Part shown: positions 17,228 to 26,347 of the stretch, in pieces
How the letters are laid out: the number at the start of each line of letters is the position of its first letter
How positions within the stretch are numbered: position 1 is the stretch's first letter
Position numbers and translations under genes: made by a program
Notes under the pieces: generated by a model
The model's input: only the letters and a program-made list of their open reading frames with translations
The model's database searches: none
Told to the model about the DNA's origin: nothing
Assembly: GCF_003056055.1 (NCBI RefSeq)
Contig: NZ_PYFP01000003.1
Span: 186,001 to 250,000, forward strand
Reading direction: 5' to 3'
Length of the DNA stretch: 64,000 nucleotides
Source of the DNA: Glaciimonas sp. PCH181
GTDB lineage: Bacteria > Pseudomonadota > Gammaproteobacteria > Burkholderiales > Burkholderiaceae_D

Positions 17228-17920
17228 ATGCTGGAAATTTTACAAAACTATGCATCGCTGTTTCTCATCGGCGCTTATCCCCATGGTCCGCTAGGCGGTC
17301 TGGCGATGACGTTGACGCTGTCCGTGCTGGGTCTGACGCTATCGTTTCCGATTGCGATCATGCTCGGGCTGGCGCATCTTTCATCGTTCGGATGGGTGCG
17401 TGTGACCGCACTGTGGTGGACCCGCGTGATCCGCGGCATACCTTTGCTGCTGATCATTTTCTGGGCCTACTTTTGCGTACCTTTGATCGTCGGTGCTGAG
17501 GTATCCGGCTTCACGACAGTGGTCTGCGCCATCGTCGTGTATGAAAGCGCATTTCTGGCGCAGGTTGTGCGCGCCGGGCTGGAAGGCTTGCCCAAGGGTC
17601 AATCTGAAGCGGCCCGTTCGATGGGACTGACCTGGATGCAAAGCATGCGCTTTGTACTGCTGCCGCAGGCGCTGGTGAATATGATTCCGTCGATCGTGAA
17701 TCAATTTGTGTCGACCATCAAGGCGACCTCGCTGGCGTATGTGATTGGCGTTCCCGAGCTGACTTATTCAGCGGCGCAAGTGAACACCATGACGCTGACC
17801 AAGCCGCTGGAAACTTATCTGGTATTGGCGGGCTTTTATTTCGTTCTATGTTTTTCTATCTCTCGTGTCGCCGGTCTGCTGGAACAGCGTATTGCCAGTA
17901 AATCACGAGGAATGGCCTAA
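17228..17920 (+). CDS. amino-acid ABC transporter permease, second subunit
   Basis: A 230-aa permease paired with the previous one. Motifs: [19 protein letters not shown] in the first helix, [16 protein letters not shown], and the EAA loop [23 protein letters not shown] 17228 follows the previous stop by two bases; an upstream TTG overlapping the stop is the alternative. Probably translationally coupled. Forms the transmembrane channel with the 16539 gene product. Confidence 0.92.
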   Translation: MLEILQNYASLFLIGAYPHGPLGGLAMTLTLSVLGLTLSFPIAIMLGLAHLSSFGWVRVTALWWTRVIRGIPLLLIIFWAYFCVPLIVGAEVSGFTTVVCAIVVYESAFLAQVVRAGLEGLPKGQSEAARSMGLTWMQSMRFVLLPQALVNMIPSIVNQFVSTIKATSLAYVIGVPELTYSAAQVNTMTLTKPLETYLVLAGFYFVLCFSISRVAGLLEQRIASKSRGMA

Positions 17921-17940
17921 GTCTGATTAAGGAGATAACC

Positions 17941-18699
17941 ATGTTGAAATTAGAAAATGTTGATAAATGGTATGGCGACTATCACGCTCTGAAGGCGGTG
18001 AACGCCAACGTAAAAAAAGGTGAAGTAGTCGTCATCTGCGGTCCTTCCGGATCAGGAAAATCGACCTTGATCCGTACCCTCACCCGACTGGAAGCGATTC
18101 AGGGTGGCCGGATTTTGTTCGAAGAAAAAGATATCTACGAACGCACAGTCGATGTCAACAAACTCCGGGCGCGGGTCGGTTTCGTGTTTCAGAGTTTCAA
18201 TCTATTTCAGAATATGTCGGTGCGAGAAAACCTGACGCTGGGGCCAATCAAAGTTCTTGGACTCAGTCGCGATGAAGCAAATGCGCGGGCCAAAGAACTG
18301 CTGATAAAGGTGGGACTGGAAAACAAAATCGATGCCATGCCAATCAATTTATCCGGCGGTCAGCAACAACGCGTTGCCATCGCCCGCGCATTGGCAATGC
18401 AACCGGCGCTGATGTTGTTCGATGAGCCAACTAGCGCGCTTGATCCTGAAATGGTGAATGAAGTCTTGCAAGTCATGCAGTCGCTGGCCCGCGATGGCAT
18501 GACGATGATTATCGTTTCACACGAGATGGGCTTCGCTCGCGAAGTATCGAGCCGGGTATGGTTTATGGACAACGGCGAGTTGCTTGAAGATGCGCCACCG
18601 GAGAAGTTTTTTTCCAATCCGCAGCATCCACGGGCCCGCAAATTTTTACAAGACGTGGTGCGTCCGCATGACGCCGTCCACGCACCAATCGCAGCATAA
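17941..18699 (+). CDS. amino-acid ABC transporter ATPase (GlnQ/HisP type)
   Basis: A 252-aa nucleotide-binding subunit. Walker [11 protein letters not shown]-loop [14 protein letters not shown], signature [15 protein letters not shown], Walker [15 protein letters not shown] and the H-loop His in VSHEM are all intact. It energises uptake by the two permeases upstream, 20 nt after the second. A 92-nt gap separates it from the dioxygenase-like gene, and all read in the same direction. Confidence 0.95.
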   Translation: MLKLENVDKWYGDYHALKAVNANVKKGEVVVICGPSGSGKSTLIRTLTRLEAIQGGRILFEEKDIYERTVDVNKLRARVGFVFQSFNLFQNMSVRENLTLGPIKVLGLSRDEANARAKELLIKVGLENKIDAMPINLSGGQQQRVAIARALAMQPALMLFDEPTSALDPEMVNEVLQVMQSLARDGMTMIIVSHEMGFAREVSSRVWFMDNGELLEDAPPEKFFSNPQHPRARKFLQDVVRPHDAVHAPIAA

Positions 18700-18791
18700 A
18701 CACAGTTTGTAGCAACAAGCAAACACTACAAGATCGACACACACTAGGCTGGTAACAACAGCCACTTAACCAACACTTTGAGGAAAGCAAC

Positions 18792-19379
18792 ATGCATCAA
18801 CCTAACGAAAGCCAACAAATCGTCGCCACCGCCATCGCAGAAATCAAGCAGATTATTGAGCAAGAAGGCACTAACCGGGAATCGCTGGCAAAAGTATTGA
18901 CCGTAGTCGAGACACTCTCCGCGCAAACGTCACTCTGGGATGCCGATAAATTCGCCGCGCCGGAAGACGGCGAACTGCAAGCCCGTTACATGATTCAGGA
19001 AGATGACGATCACAGCTACGCGCTATACCTGAACGTCATGCTGCCGGGCAAACGCATCGTCCCGCACGACCACACTACCTGGGCTTGCATCGCCGCAGTC
19101 GAAGGTACTGAATACAACTATGTCTATCGTCGCACGGATGATGGACAGACCCCCGGCGTCGGCACGCTGGAACTGGAAAATACCGTCGTCGTCAGCCCGG
19201 GTAAAGGCATCGCGCTAATGGCCGACGATATTCATGCAGTGAAGATCGAAGGTGAAATCGCGATCCGTCACCTGCACATGTACGGCCGCGCGCTGGAAAC
19301 GTTGACCGCGCGTAAAGGCTTCGATCTCGATACTGGCACCTATAAAACCATGGGAATCGGCGTACAGACACGCCGTTAA
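18792..19379 (+). CDS. cysteine-dioxygenase-like cupin thiol dioxygenase
   Basis: A 195-aa cupin of the type I cysteine/thiol dioxygenase family, expected to oxidise cysteine to cysteine sulfinate with Fe(II) and O2. The iron ligands are H92 and H94 (VPHDHTTW) and H148 (ADDIHAV). R65 lies 27 residues before H92, close to the Arg60/His86 spacing of mammalian CDO, which favours cysteine over 3-mercaptopropionate. C99 is seven residues after H92 and Y164 follows in LHMYG, matching positions of the mammalian Cys93-Tyr157 crosslink. As I recall, most bacterial homologues have Gly at that position. AGGAAA precedes the ATG. Confidence 0.8.
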   Translation: MHQPNESQQIVATAIAEIKQIIEQEGTNRESLAKVLTVVETLSAQTSLWDADKFAAPEDGELQARYMIQEDDDHSYALYLNVMLPGKRIVPHDHTTWACIAAVEGTEYNYVYRRTDDGQTPGVGTLELENTVVVSPGKGIALMADDIHAVKIEGEIAIRHLHMYGRALETLTARKGFDLDTGTYKTMGIGVQTRR

Positions 19380-19406
19380 CCTGAACTCACTTATTGAATG
19401 ACATTC

Positions 19407-21008
19407 ATGAATAAATTTGTCGATCCACACACGCTCAAGAACTGGCTGCACGATGGTGCCGAAATCGCACTCTTCGATGTCCGCGAACAAGGCCAGTATG
19501 GTGAATCCCATTTGTTTTACGGCGTACCGCTGCCGTATAGCAGGCTCGAACTGGATGTGCAAAGGCTAGCCCCATTGCCATCGGTGCGTTTGGTTGTGTA
19601 TGACGAAGATCAGTCCATCGCAGTCCGCGCCGCAGCACGGCTGGCGGCATGCGGTTATACCAATGTCCATATTCTGGAAGGCGGCACGCGCGGCTGGAAG
19701 GAAGCGGGCTACGTACTTTTTTCCGGCGTGCATGTGCCCTCAAAAACCTTCGGCGAACTAGTCGAAGAGAACTACCATACGCCATCCGTTACCGCACCGG
19801 CATTGTTTGAGATGCTGCAACGCGGTGAAGACGTAGTCGTGCTGGATGGACGCCCTCTTTCCGAATATCACAAGATGACGATACCGGGTTCGATCTGCTG
19901 CCCGAATGGTGAACTAAGTTATCGCATCCATGACATGATCGATAATCCGGACACCACCATCGTCGTTAATTGCGCAGGCCGCACCCGCAGCATCATCGGC
20001 GCACAAACCCTGATCAATCTGGGATTAAAAAATCCGATCATGGCGCTGGAAAACGGCACGCAGGGCTGGTATCTGGAAGACTTTCCGCTGGAACACGGCA
20101 GCAAACGCAAGTATTCCGATCAGGTATCGGATAACGCGCGCGTAGTCGGCCGCGCAGCTAGCGCAAACGTGGCGCAGCGTTTCGATGTACAAAGCGTTGA
20201 GGCAGCGACGATTTCAGAATGGCTGGCGGGCGGCGATTCCTCGGTATTTTTATGCGACGTGCGCACCCCCGACGAGTTTGCCAACGGTAGTCTTTCCGGT
20301 GCCCAAAGCACGCCCGGCGGTCAACTGATTCAAGCCAACGATCAATACATCGGCGTAAGAAACGCACGTCTGGTGCTGTTCGATGACGACGGTATTCGCG
20401 CACCCGTAGTTGCCAGCTGGCTGAAACAACTAGGGCACGATGCCTATGTATTGCGCGGCGGTCTTCAAAGCCAATTTTCCCTTCTGCATTCTGGACGCGG
20501 CGCGGTGGCGTTGACCGACGCATCGCAACTGCCGGCCATCACTGTAGCTGAACTAAAAACCGGTCTGGCAGACAAACGGCTGTGTGTCATGGATGTGCGT
20601 GGCAGCATGCAGTACCGCAAGTCGCATATCCCCGGCGCCAGTTGGGGCATACGGCCACACTTTCCCGCGCTGGAAGCATTTGCCGGGAAGTGCGATGTAG
20701 TACTGGTTGGCGACGAAGATGCGGTCGTCGCGCTGGCAGCAAGCGAATGGTGCAAGCCGACCTCCGAACATCATCCTGATGTCAGAGTGATGCGACTGGA
20801 AGGCGGCTTTGCAGCGTGGGTCACGGCGCAATTACCGGTCGAGAGCACGCCAGAGTTGCCGGTCGATGCAGAATGTCTCGATTATCTGTTCTTTGTCCAC
20901 GACCGTCACGATGGCAACAAGGCCGCAGCACGCCAATATCTGCAATGGGAAACCGGCCTGCTGGCACAACTGGATCAACGCGAACTGGATGCCTTCGATC
21001 TGGATTGA
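19407..21008 (+). CDS. four-domain rhodanese-like sulfurtransferase
   Basis: A 533-aa cytoplasmic protein made of four tandem rhodanese domains (about 5-110, 128-235, 265-365 and 380-480), plus a C-terminal tail of about 55 residues. Numbers count from the ATG at 19398. Only domain 2 keeps a catalytic-loop cysteine, C192 in VVNCAGRTRS. The equivalent loops of domains 1, 3 and 4 read VVYDEDQS, VLFDDDG and VLVGDED, with acidic residues and no cysteine. Domains 1, 3 and 4 are probably regulatory or structural. Two close ATGs are possible (19398 or 19407). Between a thiol dioxygenase and a C-S lyase, it likely handles sulfane sulfur. Confidence 0.9.
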   Translation: MNKFVDPHTLKNWLHDGAEIALFDVREQGQYGESHLFYGVPLPYSRLELDVQRLAPLPSVRLVVYDEDQSIAVRAAARLAACGYTNVHILEGGTRGWKEAGYVLFSGVHVPSKTFGELVEENYHTPSVTAPALFEMLQRGEDVVVLDGRPLSEYHKMTIPGSICCPNGELSYRIHDMIDNPDTTIVVNCAGRTRSIIGAQTLINLGLKNPIMALENGTQGWYLEDFPLEHGSKRKYSDQVSDNARVVGRAASANVAQRFDVQSVEAATISEWLAGGDSSVFLCDVRTPDEFANGSLSGAQSTPGGQLIQANDQYIGVRNARLVLFDDDGIRAPVVASWLKQLGHDAYVLRGGLQSQFSLLHSGRGAVALTDASQLPAITVAELKTGLADKRLCVMDVRGSMQYRKSHIPGASWGIRPHFPALEAFAGKCDVVLVGDEDAVVALAASEWCKPTSEHHPDVRVMRLEGGFAAWVTAQLPVESTPELPVDAECLDYLFFVHDRHDGNKAAARQYLQWETGLLAQLDQRELDAFDLD

Positions 21009-21096
21009 TCGTCTGGCAATGTCGGCCAACGAAATGACGCCGAGGCCAACTGTTCGCTGATTGACTATTTACAACCTTACTTGCAAAGAGATACAG

Positions 21097-22278
21097 ATGT
21101 CCAAACCCTTATTGAAGAAACTTCGGCCGCAAACCCGACTGCTCAAAAGCGGCACCGCGCCTGTTTATCAGGGCGGTAAGGCGGTCAATCCGCCAGTGGT
21201 GCGCGCTTCCACAGTGCTGTTTGAAACGGTCGAAGAATTAGCGTCGATGCGCGCACGTCGTAATGACGAGCGCATCTTTACCTATGGCGCACGCGGCAAT
21301 CCAACGGCATTTGCGCTCGAAGATGCCGTTGCAGATATCGAAGGCGGATATCGCACCAGATTATTCCCGACAGGACTAGCTGCCATCGCGATGGTCTTCA
21401 CCACTTACCTGAAACCCGGCGATCACGTCCTCATCGCGGATTGCGTCTATCAGCCGGTCCGCCATTTTGCCGAAACCTTCATGAGACAGTTCGGCATAGA
21501 GGTTACCTACTTTAGCGCCGATGGCAGCGACATCGCCGAAAAAGCCCGGCCCAATACCAAAATGCTGTACGTCGAATGCCCAGGCTCGCTAGTCTACGAA
21601 CTGTGTGACATGCGCAGTCTGGCGACGCTTGCCACTGCGAATGGCTGGTTGCTGGTGGCGGATAACACCTGGGGTTCCGGCTTGCAATATCAGCCGCTAG
21701 CCTTGGGCGCAGATGTGTCCATCATGGCTGCTACTAAATATTTAGGCGGTCATTCCGATGTGATGATGGGAACAGTCACTACTAACGAAAAAGCTTGGCA
21801 ACAGTTGGCAATCATGACCGACGCGTTCGGCATGACAGTCAGCCCAGACGATGCGTATCTGGTCTTACGCGGCATCCGCACACTCGCCGCACGGTTAGCG
21901 CTGCACGAGCAGCACGCACTTAAAATCGCCCACTGGCTGCGCGATCGACCAGAAGTCGCACGCGTGTTTTGTCCGGCATTACCAGACCATCCCGACCATG
22001 CCATCTGGCAGCGCGATTGCAAGGGAACCAACGGTTTAATTTCGTTTGAATTCGTCCGCGCAGACCAACAAGTCGCAGCAAGCTTCGTTAATCGACTGGG
22101 ACTGTTTGGTATCGGCGCGTCATGGGGAGGTTTTGAAAGTCTGGCAACCATAGCCGATATGAAAGCGGCGCGTAGCGTGACTGACTGGTCAAATTCAGGT
22201 GCGATTGTCCGCCTGCATATCGGGCTGGAAGATCCTGATGATTTGATTGAAGATCTGACACAAGCTTTTACGGGATAA
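21097..22278 (+). CDS. metC: cystathionine beta-lyase-like PLP enzyme
   Basis: A 393-aa Cys/Met-metabolism PLP enzyme (fold type I). PLP lysine in MAATKYLGGHSDVMMG; FPTGLAAIAMVF and DNTWGSGLQYQPLALGAD are the cofactor-pocket motifs, and YGARGNPTAFALEDAVADIE is the N-terminal signature. Sequence features fit cystathionine beta-lyase (MetC) better than gamma-synthase. Such enzymes also cleave cystine to thiocysteine (persulfide), pyruvate and ammonia. Start at 21097 after AAGAGAT; an upstream in-frame ATG is less likely. Last gene of the operon, followed by a terminator at 22308. The symbol denotes family; the physiological substrate may differ. Confidence 0.88.
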   Translation: MSKPLLKKLRPQTRLLKSGTAPVYQGGKAVNPPVVRASTVLFETVEELASMRARRNDERIFTYGARGNPTAFALEDAVADIEGGYRTRLFPTGLAAIAMVFTTYLKPGDHVLIADCVYQPVRHFAETFMRQFGIEVTYFSADGSDIAEKARPNTKMLYVECPGSLVYELCDMRSLATLATANGWLLVADNTWGSGLQYQPLALGADVSIMAATKYLGGHSDVMMGTVTTNEKAWQQLAIMTDAFGMTVSPDDAYLVLRGIRTLAARLALHEQHALKIAHWLRDRPEVARVFCPALPDHPDHAIWQRDCKGTNGLISFEFVRADQQVAASFVNRLGLFGIGASWGGFESLATIADMKAARSVTDWSNSGAIVRLHIGLEDPDDLIEDLTQAFTG

Positions 22279-22307
22279 GGATTTCCCTCAATAGCATGGT
22301 CAGCTAA

Positions 22308-22334
22308 GTCTAATAGCGTGTATTAGACGTTTTC
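22308..22334 (+). terminator. Rho-independent terminator after metC-like gene
   Basis: GTCTAATA-GCGTG-TATTAGAC, a perfect 8-bp stem, followed by GTTTTC. It is 30 bp after the lyase stop codon and ends the plus-strand sulfur operon. Confidence 0.65.
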
Positions 22335-22351
22335 GGTGAAAATGATACGGC

Positions 22352-22378
22352 AAAAAAACGGCGCATCGAAATGCGCCG
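22352..22378 (-). terminator. Rho-independent terminator for NitT/TauT ABC operon
   Basis: On the minus strand CGGCGCAT-TTCG-ATGCGCCG forms a perfect 8-bp stem with a UUCG tetraloop, followed by seven T. It lies 22 bp after the permease stop. Confidence 0.9.
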
Positions 22379-22399
22379 CGAACCTTAAAGCACTACAAT

Positions 22400-23254
22400 T
22401 TAAAATGCTGCCGGACGCCATTTCAGCAAACGTTTCTCGACTCTCAGTAGCAAATAATCGGCTGCCAGTGCCACCACCGCCAGCACAATCATCGCAGCGA
22501 ATACGCCACTGGCATTAAATGCGCCTTGCGCCGTTGAAATCAGCAAACCGATTCCCTGTTTTGAGCCAAGAAATTCGCCCACCACCGCTCCCACCAGCGC
22601 AAAACCAAAACTGACGTGCAGACTTGCCAAAATCCAACTAAGTGCCGATGGAATCACGACCGACATCGTTACCTGACGAGGCGAGGCACCCAAAATCTGT
22701 GCGTTGGCAATCATGTAACGATCAGCTTCACGTACTCCCTGGAAGGCATTCGCAAACACCACAAAAAATACCATTACAACAGCCAAAGCAACCTTGGATG
22801 CCATACCAAGTCCCAGTGAAATCACAAAAATCGATCCCAGCACGACCCGTGGAATGGAGTTGGCGATCTGGATATAAATACTGAATACATCCGATAAGAG
22901 TTTGTTACGCCCGAGTAAAATCCCACAAATAACACCGGCTACTGCGCCAATCAAAAAACCGAGTACTGTTTCTTCCAGCGTGACCATTACCTGAACCCAC
23001 AAAGGCCCTTGCGACGTTCCCTCAACAATCCAGTCATAGATCTGAATCACAATCAATGAGGGCTGAGAAAAGAAAAATGGATCGATCCACTGTAATCGCG
23101 CCCCTAACTCCCAGCCTCCGAGAACGAATACCAATATTGCAACCCGCAAGAAAATCACCAGCCAATAGCGCATCTTGATTTTTCGCTGGGCCGCCTGTTC
23201 AACCGTCGCCAGGCTAGCAGCGCTTAGCTGGTCGAGTGAGTGTGTTTGCGTCAT
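22400..23254 (-). CDS. NitT/TauT-type ABC transporter permease
   Basis: A 284-aa inner-membrane permease of the SsuC/TauC/NrtB class. About six helices are visible, with FVLGGWELGARLQWIDPFFF at the first periplasmic turn and an EAA loop (ANAQILGASPRQVTMSVVIP) facing the ATPase. The N-terminal 35 residues are cytoplasmic. It is last in binding protein, ATPase, permease order on the minus strand, with about 140 bp between it and the ATPase gene. Substrate class (sulfonate, nitrate, pyrimidine or aromatic carboxylate) cannot be read from the permease. Confidence 0.92.
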   Translation of the reverse strand: MTQTHSLDQLSAASLATVEQAAQRKIKMRYWLVIFLRVAILVFVLGGWELGARLQWIDPFFFSQPSLIVIQIYDWIVEGTSQGPLWVQVMVTLEETVLGFLIGAVAGVICGILLGRNKLLSDVFSIYIQIANSIPRVVLGSIFVISLGLGMASKVALAVVMVFFVVFANAFQGVREADRYMIANAQILGASPRQVTMSVVIPSALSWILASLHVSFGFALVGAVVGEFLGSKQGIGLLISTAQGAFNASGVFAAMIVLAVVALAADYLLLRVEKRLLKWRPAAF

Positions 23255-23393
23255 TTCATTACCTTGTAATTATTTTCCACCGATAACGATCTGTGATCGC
23301 CGATGGAATCGTGTGATGTTAGTTGCCTGTCGCCTGCAAACGCCAATGGCGGGTTCTGGCTAAATCTTCGGCCTACAACGATAGAAAAATGCT

Positions 23394-24233
23394 TCAGCTA
23401 ATATGGACTTCTTCCCGTAAATCAGACCAAATCTTGCGGGATATATCAATAAAACGCTGCTCGTAGCGAACCTCGGACATCACGCGGGGACGAGGCAAAT
23501 CAACCTGATACACGCTCTTCAATGTTGCTGGGCGAGCAGTCAATACGTACACCTTGTCAGCCAACGCAATGGCCTCCTCCAGATCATGCGTAACAAACAC
23601 TACCGACCCGGATTGCGAAGACCACAGTTGCAGCAACTCATCCTGCATCAAGGTTCTGGTCTGCATATCTAGCGCACTAAACGGCTCGTCCATTAATAAA
23701 ATTTCCGGGCTGTTGATAAAAGTTTGCGCCAGCGCGACACGTTTGCGCATACCGCCAGAAAGTTGGTGCGGATAATGGTTACTAAACTTGTTCAGACCCA
23801 CTCTGCGTATCCATTCCTCTGCCAATGCATAGGCAGCCTCTTTGGGTTTACCGCGAAAAAGCGGACCAGCAGCAACATTGTCGAGCACGCTTCGCCAAGG
23901 AAATACAGCATCGCTCTGAAACACAAAGCCGATCCTTGGATCGATACCATTCACCACTTCGCCCATGATGCGAACTTCGCCGACGGTGGGTTTAAGCAGG
24001 CCGGTAATCAAGCTAAGCGTAGTGGACTTGCCGCACCCCGTCGGGCCGACGATGGCGCAAAATTCACCGCGAGCAACACTCATTGTGAAATCGCGCAGTG
24101 CCACCGTCGCTTTACCGTCCGGTGAAATGAAGCGACAAGAGACGTTACGAATATCAATCGCCGGGGTATCTCTGGTGACCGGCTCAGCAGAAGATGCCAA
24201 GCTCGAAGCGGCCGTATTTGAGGATAATGTCAT
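23394..24233 (-). CDS. NitT/TauT-type ABC transporter ATPase
   Basis: A 279-aa ATPase of the SsuB/TauB class. Walker A GPTGCGKSTT, Q-loop GFVFQSDAVFPWRSVLDN, signature LSGGMRKRVALAQT, Walker B ILLMDEPFSALD and switch His in FVTHDLEEAIALAD are complete. ATG 24233 follows GAAAGAAG and removes a basic, unconserved 30-residue extension present in the longest frame. Between the binding protein and permease genes of the same importer. Confidence 0.92.
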   Translation of the reverse strand: MTLSSNTAASSLASSAEPVTRDTPAIDIRNVSCRFISPDGKATVALRDFTMSVARGEFCAIVGPTGCGKSTTLSLITGLLKPTVGEVRIMGEVVNGIDPRIGFVFQSDAVFPWRSVLDNVAAGPLFRGKPKEAAYALAEEWIRRVGLNKFSNHYPHQLSGGMRKRVALAQTFINSPEILLMDEPFSALDMQTRTLMQDELLQLWSSQSGSVVFVTHDLEEAIALADKVYVLTARPATLKSVYQVDLPRPRVMSEVRYEQRFIDISRKIWSDLREEVHIS

Positions 24234-24452
24234 GCACTTCTTTCGTATAAGGCGGGTTGTAACGTCATCAAAAGCGGGACGATCAGCCCCGATCTTCAAT
24301 CGTGACTTAGCACGACAATGCAATGCTTTGCCGTTCGCAATTCAACGCAAAAATTAAGTTATCCGGCAGTATGTCTGGCATGGTGTGACGGGCAAAAATG
24401 GTGGTATTACCCGTCAACACATGCTTGGTACAAGCTACAGATGCTGAATAAC

Positions 24453-25493
24453 TTATTTACCTTGAGGAATGAATTCGTTGGTATAGGTTTTGGATAAATC
24501 GATGTGCTTACCTTTGACGTTCGGATTGAATGCCGCTAGCACTTGCAATACAGTTTCAGGACCGCCTGCAGGCATCCGACCATCCGCAGAAAACATCGGA
24601 AGGGAATTCTGCAAAGCCTGAAGATACAGGGCCTTGTCCTTGCCTTGATAATCCTTCGGCATCTTGCTGGCTATCTCTGCGGCATCGTGTGTCTTGATGA
24701 ACTTCAGTGTCTTGCTAAATGCGCGTGCCAGTTTGGCAGCTTCTACCTTGTGTGTATTGAGCCATGAACGTTGAACATACAGGCTTGAGGCTGGATAAAG
24801 ACCGCCGAGCGCCTTCACCGTGCCATCAACTGTGCGCATATCAACCAGCACCGAAGCCTCGCCGGTTTTTAACAACTGTGAAGCGGTAGGCTCGGTCGTC
24901 ATACCAGCATCAATCCGGCCCTGTTTAATCGCCGCAATGAAAGTATTATCAGCGCCGACGGGCAACACAGAATATTGCGTGGAACTGATACCGTGTCTTG
25001 CGGCAAGATATTGGGTCAGAAAATTGGTTGACGAGCCAAGGCCGGTAACGCCCAGCGTTTTACCTTTCACGTCAGCCATGCTTTTGATGGTGGCTGCTGC
25101 CTTGGTAGAAACCATTTCGACTTCACCTGGAACTTGTCCAAAAACAACGATCGCGGTCACTTCTTTACCCTTGCTTTGCAGGTCGATCGAATGGTCATAG
25201 AATCCCACCACTGCCTGAACTGCACCCGCCAGCAATTCGTTTTCAGCATCCACGCCCGCCGGTTGCGATTGCAACTCAACATCCAGACCTTCGTCCTTGA
25301 AGTAGCCAAGTTGCTCGGATAGTTTGGCAGGCAAATAAATCATTTTGGTAATGCCGCCGACCATGATGATTATTTTTGAGCCATCGACGGCCAGAACGTC
25401 TGTCGGCAGAGCAAACGTGGCACATGCAGATAGTGCCAAAATTACGGTCGATTTTTTTGTCAAATTCATTGCGCCGTGCATAAACTTACGCAT
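24453..25493 (-). CDS. NitT/TauT-type periplasmic substrate-binding protein
   Basis: A 346-aa NMT1/SsuA-like binding protein. A long signal peptide ends near LAVDGSK (hydrophobic STVILALSACATFAL). Mature motifs: KMIYLPAKLSEQLGYFKDEG, ENELLAGAVQAVVGFYDH, KGKTLGVTGLGSSTNFLTQY and RIDAGMTTEPTA, all typical of the family hinge and pocket strands. GGAGA precedes the ATG. Divergent from a TctD-like response regulator gene, so uptake may be controlled by that pair. Ligand unknown. Confidence 0.9.
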   Translation of the reverse strand: MRKFMHGAMNLTKKSTVILALSACATFALPTDVLAVDGSKIIIMVGGITKMIYLPAKLSEQLGYFKDEGLDVELQSQPAGVDAENELLAGAVQAVVGFYDHSIDLQSKGKEVTAIVVFGQVPGEVEMVSTKAAATIKSMADVKGKTLGVTGLGSSTNFLTQYLAARHGISSTQYSVLPVGADNTFIAAIKQGRIDAGMTTEPTASQLLKTGEASVLVDMRTVDGTVKALGGLYPASSLYVQRSWLNTHKVEAAKLARAFSKTLKFIKTHDAAEIASKMPKDYQGKDKALYLQALQNSLPMFSADGRMPAGGPETVLQVLAAFNPNVKGKHIDLSKTYTNEFIPQGK

Positions 25494-25672
25494 TATTAAG
25501 TCTCCATTATTTTGGGATTATGACCTGTAGCGAATTATTATTCGCTATGATCTTCCTTTATTGCTTTATGAAAGCGAATGTATTTTAGATTTCTTTAACT
25601 TTCATCTAGCTTACCAATTTTGCGTTTTTTATTTTGCAGTGCACCATAAAAATTAGAATAGGATTCCTGATC

Positions 25673-26347
25673 ATGAAACTTCTATTGATTGAAGACAATC
25701 CACCTCTGGCGTTGTGGCTTACCAAAATATTGAAGGAAGAAAAATTTACCGTCGATGTTGCCATCGATGGCGTAGCAGCTGATCAGGTGCTGCAAAGCGA
25801 AAACTATGATGCTGTTTTACTCGATCTGATGCTGCCGAAAATGAACGGCAAAAATGTCTTGCGCCGACTGCGCGAGCGCCATAACAATGTACCCGTGATG
25901 ATTTTGACTGCAAGCGGTTCTATCGATGAAAAAGTGGATTGCCTGGGAAGCGGTGCCGATGACTATTTGGTCAAGCCATTTGAAATCCGTGAACTGGTCG
26001 CCAGGATAAAGGCACTTATCCGGCGTCAGAGTCCTGACAAGGCGACAGAAATGCATTGTGCAGATCTGGTCTATAACAGTAATACGCGTCAGTTTTCAGT
26101 GAATGAAAAAATTCTGTCGCTGCCCGCTCGTGAACATGACGTGTTGGAAATACTCATGTTAAAACAGGGCAAAACAGTCTCCAAGAATGCACTGGTCAAT
26201 GGGATTTTCAGTTTAGGAGATGAGCCGAGTCCGGATGCGATTGAAATCTATGTACACCGCTTGCGAAAAAAATTGGAGCACTCTCAAGCCGCCATCATGA
26301 CCTTGCGTGGACTTGGCTATTTGCTGAAGAAAAACGATGATAGTTAG
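25673..26347 (+). CDS. OmpR-family response regulator (TctD-like)
   Basis: A 224-aa DNA-binding response regulator. Receiver domain 1-115 with acidic pocket IEDN, phospho-acceptor Asp in AVLLDLMLP, Thr in ILTASG and Lys in YLVKPFE. Winged-helix output domain about 130-220 (LPAREHDVLEILM, VEIYVHRLRKKLE-like). ATG at 25673 after AGGA; the longer TTG-initiated frame is unlikely. It overlaps the kinase gene by 11 bp. TctD-type regulators control carboxylate uptake genes; the divergent ABC importer and downstream porin are probable targets. Confidence 0.93.
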   Translation: MKLLLIEDNPPLALWLTKILKEEKFTVDVAIDGVAADQVLQSENYDAVLLDLMLPKMNGKNVLRRLRERHNNVPVMILTASGSIDEKVDCLGSGADDYLVKPFEIRELVARIKALIRRQSPDKATEMHCADLVYNSNTRQFSVNEKILSLPAREHDVLEILMLKQGKTVSKNALVNGIFSLGDEPSPDAIEIYVHRLRKKLEHSQAAIMTLRGLGYLLKKNDDS

